DNA from: DATLBA01 sp035527275
GTDB lineage: Bacteria > Planctomycetota > Phycisphaerae > FEN-1346
Length of the DNA: 22,729 nt
Direction of reading: 5' to 3'
Assembly (NCBI GenBank): GCA_035527275.1
Contig: DATLBA010000036.1
Span: 1-22,729, forward strand
The first letter of the stretch is position 1. Every line of letters begins with the position of its first letter. Below the pieces are notes generated by a model. The model did not search any database and was not told the DNA's origin. It saw only the letters and a list, made by a program, of their open reading frames with translations. Made by a program: the position numbers and the translations under genes. Shown piece by piece: positions 6,417 through 12,828 of the stretch.

Positions 6417-7652
6417 ATGGGAGATGTGACGGCCAGGCTGACGAGTCTCGGCGGATTGGTCATCATGCTTGCTCTGGCGCTTCTTCTGAGCGGGGCGCGG
6501 CGGCGGATCAGTATCCGACTGGTCCTGGCGGGGCTCGGTCTCCAGTTGCTTTTTGCCGTCCTCGTTCTGCGCACGGCGCTGGGCAGGCGGTTCTTCGAGG
6601 GTGCCAAGCACGTGTTCGACGTTGTTCTCCAGGCGAGCGACACCGGGGCGTCGTTCCTGTTCGGCAGCCTCGTGAACGATTTCAATATCGGCGCCGTCGT
6701 AGCTTTTCAGGTCCTGCCGATTGTCATCTTCGTCTCGGCCCTGGCCGGCATCCTTTATTACCTCCGCATCATCCAACTGGTGGTGCGGGCGATGGCCCGC
6801 GTTATGCGATGGGCGATGAACACGTCGGGCGCCGAGAGTCTGGCGTGCGCGCTATTCGTCTTTCTAGGCATCGAGGCGACGACGGCCATCGCCGAATACA
6901 TCCGCCGCATGACCCGCTCGGAACTTTTCACCGTGATGACGGGATTCATGGCAACGGTCGCGGGGAGCGTGATGGGTGCCTACGCCGTGTTCATCGGCAC
7001 CGAGAACGCGGGACACCTTCTGGCGGCCAGTGTGATGAGCGCCCCGGCGGCGATCGTGGTCGCCAAGATCATGATGCCGGAAACGGAAGAGCCCCTGACG
7101 CGGGGGCGCGTGCGATTCGAGCCGCCGCGCGAGGCGGCGAACGTGATTGACGCGGCGGCGCGCGGCGCCGGCCAGGGACTGAAACTGGCCCTGAACATCG
7201 GCGCCATGCTCATTGCGTTCATCGGCCTCGTGGCGCTCGTGAACCTGACCCTGGAAGCCGCGACCGACGGCTGGATGGCCGAGCCGCTGACCCTCGAGCG
7301 CATCTTCGGCTATGTGTTCAGCCCGCTAGCCCTGGCGATGGGCGTGCCCTGGAACGATGCGGCCGCCGTGGGGCAACTGCTCGGCACGAAGACGGTGCTG
7401 AACGAGTTCCTCGCCTATCAGCGGATGCAGGGCCTCATAGCGCAAGGGGTTCTGTCGCCGCGGAGCATCGTCATCTCGACCTACGCCCTTTGCGGCTTCG
7501 CCAATTTTGGATCCGTTGCCATTCTGATTGGCGGCCTGGGGTCGATTGACCCGGATCGGAAAGGAGTGATTGCGCGGCTCGGCCTGCGCGCCATCATTTC
7601 CGGGACGCTGGCGGCCTTTATGACGGCGTGCTTTGCGGGGATTCTGGCCTGA
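6417..7652 (+). CDS. Concentrative nucleoside transporter (CNT/NupC family)
   Basis: The 411-residue membrane protein belongs to the CNT family, which imports nucleosides with H+ or Na+. The N-terminal region has three hydrophobic segments (MLALALLLSG; LVLAGLGLQLLFAVLVL). The gate domain includes FQVLPIVIFVSALAGILYYL and GAESLACALFVFLGIEAT. The C-terminal transport core shows PWNDAAAVGQLLGTKTVLNE and CGFANFGSVAILIGGLG, which are family signatures for the substrate and ion sites. The start at ATG 6417 is chosen because CGGAGG ends 6 bases before it; an ATG at 6387 in frame is less well placed. It is divergent from the secreted alkaline phosphatase, and two terminator-like hairpins lie in its leader. 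Its last bases overlap an antisense transposase remnant. Confidence 0.92.
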   Translation: MGDVTARLTSLGGLVIMLALALLLSGARRRISIRLVLAGLGLQLLFAVLVLRTALGRRFFEGAKHVFDVVLQASDTGASFLFGSLVNDFNIGAVVAFQVLPIVIFVSALAGILYYLRIIQLVVRAMARVMRWAMNTSGAESLACALFVFLGIEATTAIAEYIRRMTRSELFTVMTGFMATVAGSVMGAYAVFIGTENAGHLLAASVMSAPAAIVVAKIMMPETEEPLTRGRVRFEPPREAANVIDAAARGAGQGLKLALNIGAMLIAFIGLVALVNLTLEAATDGWMAEPLTLERIFGYVFSPLALAMGVPWNDAAAVGQLLGTKTVLNEFLAYQRMQGLIAQGVLSPRSIVISTYALCGFANFGSVAILIGGLGSIDPDRKGVIARLGLRAIISGTLAAFMTACFAGILA

Positions 7653-7654
7653 TG

Positions 7655-7829
7655 GCCTCCGCTCGGGGCCGACCCATCCGCCGCTGGCGCGAATGGGCCC
7701 GATAGAGCACCTCGGGCCGCCGGGTCCAGACGGTCAGGTCGGCCGGCACCTCGGCCACGTAGTTCTGGCCCAGGGCGTCCAACGCCCGCAAAAAACGGCC
7801 CTTAGCCGCCCCCGAATCTTGCAGGAGAA
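7655..7829 (-). pseudogene. IS701-type transposase remnant
   Basis: A minus-strand frame reads LLQDSGAAKGRFLRALDALGQ, then NYVAEVPADLTVWTRRPEV. This resembles the DDE domain segment of IS701-family transposases, in which a D-S-G motif is followed by a helix and a YVAEVP-type strand with W-x-R-P. Only about 60 residues remain. The frame continues upstream into tRNA-Arg antisense and downstream into the transporter 3' end, so neither terminus of the original gene is present. The exact edges are approximate and no terminal inverted repeats were seen. Confidence 0.6.
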
Positions 7830-7850
7830 TTGAAACACCTGCGTGCGGAG

Positions 7851-7878
7851 TTGACATGCACGGGGACCCGGATAGAAT
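7851..7878 (+). promoter_or_regulatory. Promoter of tRNA-Arg
   Basis: A perfect -35 box TTGACA (7851-7856) and a TAGAAT -10 box (7873-7878) are separated by 16 bases. Transcription would start within a few bases of the mature tRNA 5' end at 7887. Confidence 0.7.
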
Positions 7879-7886
7879 GCCGGCCA

Positions 7887-7962
7887 GCGCCCGTAGCTCA
7901 ATGGATAGAGTCGCGGACTTCGAATCCGAAGGTTGGGCGTTCGAGTCGCCCCGGGCGCGCCA
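7887..7962 (+). tRNA. tRNA-Arg(TCG)
   Basis: A 76-base cloverleaf is present. The acceptor stem is GCGCCCG/CGGGCGC, the D-stem GCTC/GAGT, the anticodon loop CTTCGAA with anticodon TCG (reads CGA), the T-arm GGGCG-TTCGAGT-CGCCC, and G73-CCA is encoded. The first anticodon-stem pair is a G-A mismatch (27-43) where arginine tRNAs usually have T-A, because the bases around position 26 read TCGCGGA where a typical gene has CGTCGGA. The tRNA is otherwise well formed. Confidence 0.92.
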
Positions 7963-8061
7963 CGTAAGCCCAGCCGGAATGGATTTGAGCGGTGGAAGTT
8001 GGGAGACTCCGAATATGCCCGGGGCAATAGGCACAGTTGAAGTCACAGGGCGCTTTGTTGA

Positions 8062-8724
8062 ATGAAATATGATAAACTCTATTTTGGCGGCAGAACATCA
8101 TTTTTCTACTGCCTAACTGGTTATCAAGAGTTCCATGGGTATTTCAACAGATTGGCGTCATGGTTCCGTCCTTATGTAGAGCCCACCCGGCCAATATTGG
8201 ATGTCGGTTGCGCGTATGGTTATCTGCTATCCAGGTTCGGAAACGGGGCGAATACGGAATTGCATGGATGCGACGTGTCCTCCTTTGCCATCGAGAGGGC
8301 CAGAGCGCTCCACCCGACTATGCATTTCCAAATCGCCGAGTTGGGAAAGGACAAGTTGCCTTATGATGATGGCCGATTTGGCGTTGTGTTGGCCACGGAT
8401 GTCTTTGAGCATGTAGAGATTGGGAATCAAGCATTGGCGCTGGCGGAAATAAGGCGGGTATTGCGCGAGCGGGGATATTTATGTGTGACTACACCCAACT
8501 GGAACCTGGTACGAAAAGCACTTTATAAACAGGCGGACAAGATAGAGGATCACATAGGCATGCGGCCCATGAAAGGCTGGCATAACGTGTTGGCAATAAG
8601 CGGGTTCGAGCTGATAACGTGCTGGACCTATCTGCATGGATATCTGCCTGTGATTGGACGGACACATACTTGGTTTCCCGAATGCGCGATTGTGGTGAGG
8701 AAGCGGGGAACAAAGCATCGGTAG
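8062..8724 (+). CDS. Class I SAM-dependent methyltransferase
   Basis: The 220-residue protein has motif I at ILDVGCAYGYLLSRF (about 45-59), an acidic strand end in LHGCDVSSFAIERAR, motif IV-like VVLATDVFEHVE, and a post-motif GYLCVTTPNW. These identify a Rossmann-fold methyltransferase of the Methyltransf_11/UbiE-like type that uses S-adenosylmethionine. The substrate cannot be told; similar proteins often sit in polysaccharide or lipid modification loci. Base composition is clearly lower in GC than the genes on either side, and it begins 99 bases after tRNA-Arg, which suggests horizontal acquisition. No strong ribosome site precedes ATG 8062. It has no operon partner: the following 490 bases hold no gene I can assign. 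Confidence 0.85.
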   Translation: MKYDKLYFGGRTSFFYCLTGYQEFHGYFNRLASWFRPYVEPTRPILDVGCAYGYLLSRFGNGANTELHGCDVSSFAIERARALHPTMHFQIAELGKDKLPYDDGRFGVVLATDVFEHVEIGNQALALAEIRRVLRERGYLCVTTPNWNLVRKALYKQADKIEDHIGMRPMKGWHNVLAISGFELITCWTYLHGYLPVIGRTHTWFPECAIVVRKRGTKHR

Positions 8725-9216
8725 CGGTGGCGAACGGCTGCTCGGCAAGGCCGGGAAACAGCAAAAACTGGGCGGTGGCAATTTCTGTTCCCTGTTAGCA
8801 AGTCTGGTAATTGTATTCTTGACCGCGATTGGCGCGCTGGTGTTGGCCGTTCACAACGCGCCGGTTCCCTTATATGAGCGTATTTTGACAGGATTTGCCT
8901 CTTGTGGGCATCTTCTTGCTGAGCGGCCCGAATCGCCTCCCTGTCGGATGCACGTCTTGCGGCACCCGTGGATGGTTCGCCCGCGGACAAACGGCCAGCC
9001 GGCGAAGACGATTCAGAAGACCTTCGAAAGTCGGCGCGGTCCTCTTTGTTCACGTAGCCGGTATCAGGGCCACCCCAAAAAGTGCGAAACTCGAACTGAG
9101 GGGTTCGACAAAAGTTTCGCAACGTTTCCGCGCAGGAGGTATCTGCACCCGCCGCGAAAAATCGCCTCCTCGTGCGATGGCTGGGAACCCGCCGGCCAAA
9201 ACTTACGTAGGATCGC
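8725..9216. other. Stretch without a recognisable gene
   Basis: One plus-strand frame near 8780-8850 would code for a hydrophobic segment (LLASLVIVFLTAIGALVLAV), but it has no proper start and no family pattern beyond it, so it may be a truncated membrane gene or chance. A strong minus-strand terminator at 9077-9121 is the only firm feature. Confidence 0.45.
9077..9121 (-). terminator. Intrinsic terminator of the URO-D-family gene
   Basis: Read on the minus strand, TGCGAAAC pairs with GTTTCGCA, with an inner TCGAAC/GTTCGA stem, followed by C and five T (9081-9077). It lies about 100 bases after the stop of the URO-D-family gene and would end its transcript. Confidence 0.8.
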
Positions 9217-10203
9217 TCAGTCGGCGGCGCGCCAGGTGTATTCCGCCAGCAAGCCGACATAGGTGCGGTAATCCTGAAGCGACACGCCCGGCGGCGTCTG
9301 ATGATCGACGCTCGGCACAAAGCCGCCCGTCCGCATCACCGGCAGGAGGCGCTCGAACTCGGCCCGCATCGCCTCCTCGCCGCGCGTCATCACCATCTTG
9401 TCGTAGTGTCCGATCATCCGGAGCCAGGGGCAGGCCTCACGAAGTGTCTTGGCATCTACACCGGCCTGGCGCTCGAGCGGCAGCACACCCTTGAGGCCCA
9501 CCTCCCGAAGCCACGGCACCATCGCGGTCACGTTCCCGTCGGTGTCGATGAACGGCAGAATGTCCAGTTCCGCCAGGTGGGGGACAACTTGCCGATAATA
9601 AGGGGCCAGGAACTCGTCGAACATCGCCTTCGAGAGCATCGGCCCGTTGTTATACGACATGTCCTCGGCAAACGTCATAAAGGTCGGGCGGCAGACCTTG
9701 GCCATCGCCTCCAGAACCCGCAGATGATAGTCCGCCAGATCCTGGTTCATCCGGTGCATCAGTTCCGGCTGATCGTAGAACGCGTACAGGTGTCGCTCGA
9801 TGCCGAACAGCGTCCGCGGAAACCAGAAGAACCCCTCCAGCGTGATCCAGACGACCCCCTCGCCGCGCCGCTGCGCCTCAGCCCAGGGGTGCAGGCTCTC
9901 GATGGCGGCATCGTGTGGCGGATAGAGATGCGGCCGGACCTTCTCGTAGTCGTCCGCCCCGGCGACCATGCCGCGCCCGTGTGCCGGAGGGGAAGGAAAC
10001 GTCGCAGCGCGCGGCCCGAACCAACACTGCCAGTACGGGTCCAGACCGAAGTATCGGTACATCTCATACCGGTCGGCCGTCGGCAGGCCTTCGCGCCGCC
10101 ACCGCTCGATCGTATTGTCCCACCAAGCGGCCCACTCGATGCGCGGCAAGCGGTCCATTGGCCAAAAGGCCATGAGCGCCCTAAACCGTTCGACGTGGTT
10201 CAC
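9217..10203 (-). CDS. Uroporphyrinogen decarboxylase (URO-D)-family protein
   Basis: The 328-residue protein shows the URO-D superfamily layout: an N-terminal NHVERFRALMAFWPMDRLPR, a middle GFFWFPRTLFGIERHLYAFY, FMTFAEDMSYNNGPMLSKAMF, and the C-terminal FIDTDGNVTAMVPWLREVG and GHYDKMVMTRGEEAM blocks. The superfamily covers haem-pathway HemE and corrinoid-dependent methyltransferases. The sequence lacks the HemE N-terminal R-Q-A-G-R-Y pattern, so it is more likely a methyltransferase-like or uncharacterised paralogue of the kind abundant in Planctomycetota. Translation starts at GTG 10203, whose GTGA overlaps the stop of a 49-codon ORF upstream. A terminator follows at 9077-9121. No corrinoid protein or activase is nearby to define the role. 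Confidence 0.82.
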   Translation of the reverse strand: MNHVERFRALMAFWPMDRLPRIEWAAWWDNTIERWRREGLPTADRYEMYRYFGLDPYWQCWFGPRAATFPSPPAHGRGMVAGADDYEKVRPHLYPPHDAAIESLHPWAEAQRRGEGVVWITLEGFFWFPRTLFGIERHLYAFYDQPELMHRMNQDLADYHLRVLEAMAKVCRPTFMTFAEDMSYNNGPMLSKAMFDEFLAPYYRQVVPHLAELDILPFIDTDGNVTAMVPWLREVGLKGVLPLERQAGVDAKTLREACPWLRMIGHYDKMVMTRGEEAMRAEFERLLPVMRTGGFVPSVDHQTPPGVSLQDYRTYVGLLAEYTWRAAD

Positions 10204-10349
10204 GCATGCACCTTCTTTTGGCTCCTTTGCACCCCGGCCGTGCCGGCAGCACGCTCAGTCGCCGCCGCCAGCAAGAGCCGCAGCACCGCAACCGCGTAGG
10301 GAAGCACCGCAGGCCGTGCATCAAGCCATGTCTCGTGTGCCCTGAGCAT
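10200..10349 (-). CDS. Small 49-residue ORF coupled to the URO-D-family gene
   Basis: ATG 10349 is preceded by an excellent AAAAGGAGGG ribosome site. The frame runs 49 codons and its TGA overlaps the GTG of the URO-D-family gene by four bases (GTGA), the arrangement of translational coupling. The product begins MLRAHETWLD, has a moderately hydrophobic stretch (AVLPYAVAVLRLLLAA) and ends in a basic tail. I recognise no family. It may be a real small protein or a leader peptide that sets translation of the downstream gene. The downstream gene has no good ribosome site of its own, which supports coupling. Confidence 0.5.
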   Translation of the reverse strand: MLRAHETWLDARPAVLPYAVAVLRLLLAAATERAAGTAGVQRSQKKVHA

Positions 10350-10410
10350 CGGGTGCCCTCCTTTTCGAGTTTGCTTTCTTCTTTTTCATGTTACGCATCG
10401 CTCCCGGTTT

Positions 10411-10426
10411 GTGCAAACGTTTCACC
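10411..10426. promoter_or_regulatory. Possible operator between divergent genes
   Basis: The sequence GTGCAAACGTTTCACC contains an AAACGTTT palindrome with imperfect GTG/CAC flanks, close to the operators of LacI-family regulators. It lies between the divergent URO-D-family unit and the PEBP gene. No regulator gene is adjacent. Confidence 0.3.
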
Positions 10427-10509
10427 GCAGATGGTTTTCGGTCTTGCAGCGGCGGGGCGGCCGGCGCATCATGTTGACAGGGAAGGGGGACAAGCGGCTG
10501 GAGGCGGCC

Positions 10510-11109
10510 ATGCGAAAAAGGCAATTTTGCAAGGTTTTCCGCCTCGCGCGGTGGGCGGTCCTTGTGGACGCAGGGCTCGCCCTGGGCGCGTGCGAACCAC
10601 GCCCCACTGAAGAACCCAAAACAGGAAAGGAGCCGACCATGACCTTCGAACTGACCAGCCCGGTTTTCGGCGCGGGCGAGCGCATTCCGAAGAAGTATAC
10701 CGGCGAAGGCGAGGACACCTCGCCCCCTCTTGAGTGGACCGACCCGCCCGAGGGCACGCTTGCGTTCGCCCTCGTCTGCGACGACCCGGACGCGCCGGTC
10801 GGCACGTGGGACCACTGGCTTATCTGGAACCTGTCGGCCGACTCAAGGAAACTGCCCGGAGGCGTGCCGACACAGCAGACGCTTCCCGATTTCGGCGGGG
10901 CCCGCCAGGGGGACAACAGTTGGCCGAAGATCGGTTATGGCGGCCCGATGCCGCCGCCAGGCCACGGGACCCACCATTACAACTTTGTCCTGTATGCCCT
11001 CGACACGGTCCTCGACCTTGCGCCCGGCGCGAACAAAGCGGCACTCCAAAAGGCCATGAAAGGCCACGTTCTCGCCGAAGCTCGCCTGACGGGGACCTAC
11101 AGCCGCTAA
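10510..11109 (+). CDS. YbhB/YbcL (PEBP)-family lipoprotein
   Basis: The phosphatidylethanolamine-binding-protein domain is clear: LTSPVFGAGERIPKKYT, DTSPPLEW, CDDPDAPVGTWDHWLIWNL (conserved region 1), and GYGGPMPPPGHGTHHYNFVLYALD (abridged; conserved region 2 GPxPPxGxHHY). Biological roles of bacterial members are not established. From ATG 10510 the protein has a basic start, a hydrophobic stretch and a lipobox ending at C28 (LGAC), so it would be a lipoprotein; GGAGG precedes this start at good spacing. A second start, ATG 10639, immediately before the conserved domain, has its own AGGAAAGGAG site and would give a cytoplasmic form of about 156 residues. Both forms may be made. Gene ends in a hairpin region shared with convergent glnA. 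Confidence 0.87.
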   Translation: MRKRQFCKVFRLARWAVLVDAGLALGACEPRPTEEPKTGKEPTMTFELTSPVFGAGERIPKKYTGEGEDTSPPLEWTDPPEGTLAFALVCDDPDAPVGTWDHWLIWNLSADSRKLPGGVPTQQTLPDFGGARQGDNSWPKIGYGGPMPPPGHGTHHYNFVLYALDTVLDLAPGANKAALQKAMKGHVLAEARLTGTYSR

Positions 11110-11125
11110 CTCTCGCCCGAAACGC

Positions 11126-11164
11126 AGCGCGGTGGGCAGTCCCGACTTGTCGGGACACCGCGCT
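11126..11164. repeat. Long hairpin between convergent genes
   Basis: AGCGCGGT (11126-11133) pairs with ACCGCGCT (11157-11164), and inside it GTCCCGAC (11139-11146) pairs with GTCGGGAC (11149-11156). A CCCC/GGGG element follows at once. There is no T-run, so this is either a weak bidirectional terminator or a REP-like extragenic palindrome. Confidence 0.65.
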
Positions 11165-11247
11165 ATCCCCCCTTTGGGGCGACGCCAAGTTGACAAAGTA
11201 GCGCTAAGAAGGTCGCCGCGCGAATCTACAAGAAAGACAACTCGCCG

Positions 11248-12582
11248 CTAAAGCACGCTCAGGTACTTCTTGAGTTCGTAATCGTGGACCCGGGTGCGGT
11301 AGTCGTTCCATTCAATCTTCTTATTTTCGATGAACTTCTCGAAGATGTGGTCGCCGAGGGCCCGGCGCACGAGGTCGCTCTTCTCCATCTCCTCGATGGC
11401 CTCGTTCAAACTGCCGGGCAGGACGCCGATGCCGGCGCGCCTGCGCTCCTCCTCGCCCATCTCGTAAACGTCCACTTCCGTCGGCGGAGGAAGCGGGTAA
11501 TCCTTTTCGATCCCCTCAAGGCCCGCGTGGAGCATGACGGCAAAGGCCAGATAGGGGTTGCACGCCGGGTCCGGCGCGCGAAATTCAATCCGCGTTGGCA
11601 GTTCCTTGCCGGGCTTGTACATCGGGACGCGGACCATGGCCGAGCGGTTCCGCCGCGCCCAGGTGATATAGACCGGCGCCTCATACCCTGGAACGAGACG
11701 CTTGTACGAGTTGACCCACTGGGCGCAGACGCCGACGATCTCCCGCGCGTGGTGCACGATGCCCGCCACGTAGCCGCGCGCCACAGCCGACAGGCACATC
11801 GGATCGTTCGCGTCGAAGAAGGCGTTCCGGCCGTCCTTGAAGAGGCTCTGGTGGGTGTGCATCCCGGACCCGTTCTGGCCGCAGAGCGGCTTCGGCATGA
11901 ACGTCGCATAGACGCCGTGCTGAAGGGCCGTCTCCTTGACGACCAGACGATAGGTCATCAGCCGGTCGGCCATCGTCAGGGCGTCGGCGTAGCGCAAATC
12001 AATTTCGTGCTGGCTCGGTGCCACCTCGTGGTGGCTGTACTCGACAGGGATGCCCACCGCCTCGAGGACCTGGACCGTCTCGCTCCTGAGGTCGCTGGCG
12101 ACGTCGAGCGGCGTCAGGTCGAAGTACCCGCCCGCATCGAGCGGCTCGGTCCCATCGGAGGACTTGAAGTAGAAGTACTCGGCCTCCGGGCCGACGTTCA
12201 TCGTGTAGCCCATCTCGGCCGCCCGGGCGCAGGCGCGCTTCAGGGCATTCCTCGGGCATCCGACGTATGGTTCGCCTTCGGGCAAGAAGATGTCGCAGAA
12301 CATCCGCGCCACTGGCGCTGTCTGCGACCGCCAGGGCAACACGACGAACGTCGAAGGATCAGGCCTGGCGATCATGTCGCTTTCGTCGATCCGCGCAAAA
12401 CCGTGGATACTCGACCCGTCGAACCCCAGGCCTTCCTCCAGGGCCTTGCCGAGTTCGTCCATGGTGATGGCGAAACTCTTGAGGTTCCCCAAGAGGTCCG
12501 TGAACCACATTTGAACGAAGCGGACGTTTTTCTCCTTGGCATCCCTCAGGACCTGTTCCTTGCGCTTCTCGGCCGTGGCCAT
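11248..12582 (-). CDS. glnA: Glutamine synthetase, type I
   Basis: Glutamine synthetase makes glutamine from glutamate, ammonia and ATP. The 444-residue product has the beta-grasp domain up to about residue 100 (VRFVQMWFTDLLGNLKSF, then GLGFDGSSIHGF), the catalytic domain with NVGPEAEYFYF, the SHHEVAPSQHEID metal and glutamate site, the ATP-binding CGQNGSGMHTHQSL, and the NSYKRLVPGYEAP loop. It ends with RIEFRAPDPACNPYLAFA and the usual helical tail. The length fits the GSI-alpha class found in Gram-positives and many other phyla rather than the ~470-residue adenylylated form. ATG 12582 has a strong AAGGAGA site, which decides the start. A possible promoter lies at 12648-12676. Confidence 0.96.
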   Translation of the reverse strand: MATAEKRKEQVLRDAKEKNVRFVQMWFTDLLGNLKSFAITMDELGKALEEGLGFDGSSIHGFARIDESDMIARPDPSTFVVLPWRSQTAPVARMFCDIFLPEGEPYVGCPRNALKRACARAAEMGYTMNVGPEAEYFYFKSSDGTEPLDAGGYFDLTPLDVASDLRSETVQVLEAVGIPVEYSHHEVAPSQHEIDLRYADALTMADRLMTYRLVVKETALQHGVYATFMPKPLCGQNGSGMHTHQSLFKDGRNAFFDANDPMCLSAVARGYVAGIVHHAREIVGVCAQWVNSYKRLVPGYEAPVYITWARRNRSAMVRVPMYKPGKELPTRIEFRAPDPACNPYLAFAVMLHAGLEGIEKDYPLPPPTEVDVYEMGEEERRRAGIGVLPGSLNEAIEEMEKSDLVRRALGDHIFEKFIENKKIEWNDYRTRVHDYELKKYLSVL

Positions 12583-12647
12583 ACCGGTCTCCTTCCTGCG
12601 GTGGATCAACCCCGATGGAACGGGTGAGCCCCGTTTCCACAGCGGCC

Positions 12648-12676
12648 ATTTTCCCCGCAACCCTCGCAGGCGTCAA
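12648..12676 (-). promoter_or_regulatory. Possible glnA promoter
   Basis: On the minus strand, TTGACG (12676-12671) and GAAAAT (12653-12648) are 17 bases apart, about 65 bases before ATG 12582. The -10 box is weak. No sigma-54 GG/GC element was found. Confidence 0.4.
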
Positions 12677-12828
12677 CCAGATTCACCCCGCGACCCGTCA
12701 CAGCGCGGTCCCGGCAGGTTGAGGGGGTCGCAGACCCCATGCTCACCCCACAGAGGGACGCGTCGCCATGGGTGTGAGTAAAAACGCTGGTGCGCCATGA
12801 TGTGCTGGCGAAGGCGCCCGCCCGTTTC

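Noticed and set aside
7898..8101. Minus-strand frame with APCDFNCAYCPG, resembling a radical SAM CxxxCxxC motif
   Set aside because: The frame is 67 codons, runs through the antisense of tRNA-Arg, and has no further AdoMet-barrel pattern. Coincidence is more likely.
8628..9320. 230-codon minus-strand frame between the methyltransferase and URO-D-family gene
   Set aside because: Low complexity, contains the URO-D-family gene's terminator and overlaps both neighbours.
11284..12627. 447-codon plus-strand frame antisense to glnA
   Set aside because: It mirrors the high-GC codon pattern of glnA and has no family pattern of its own.
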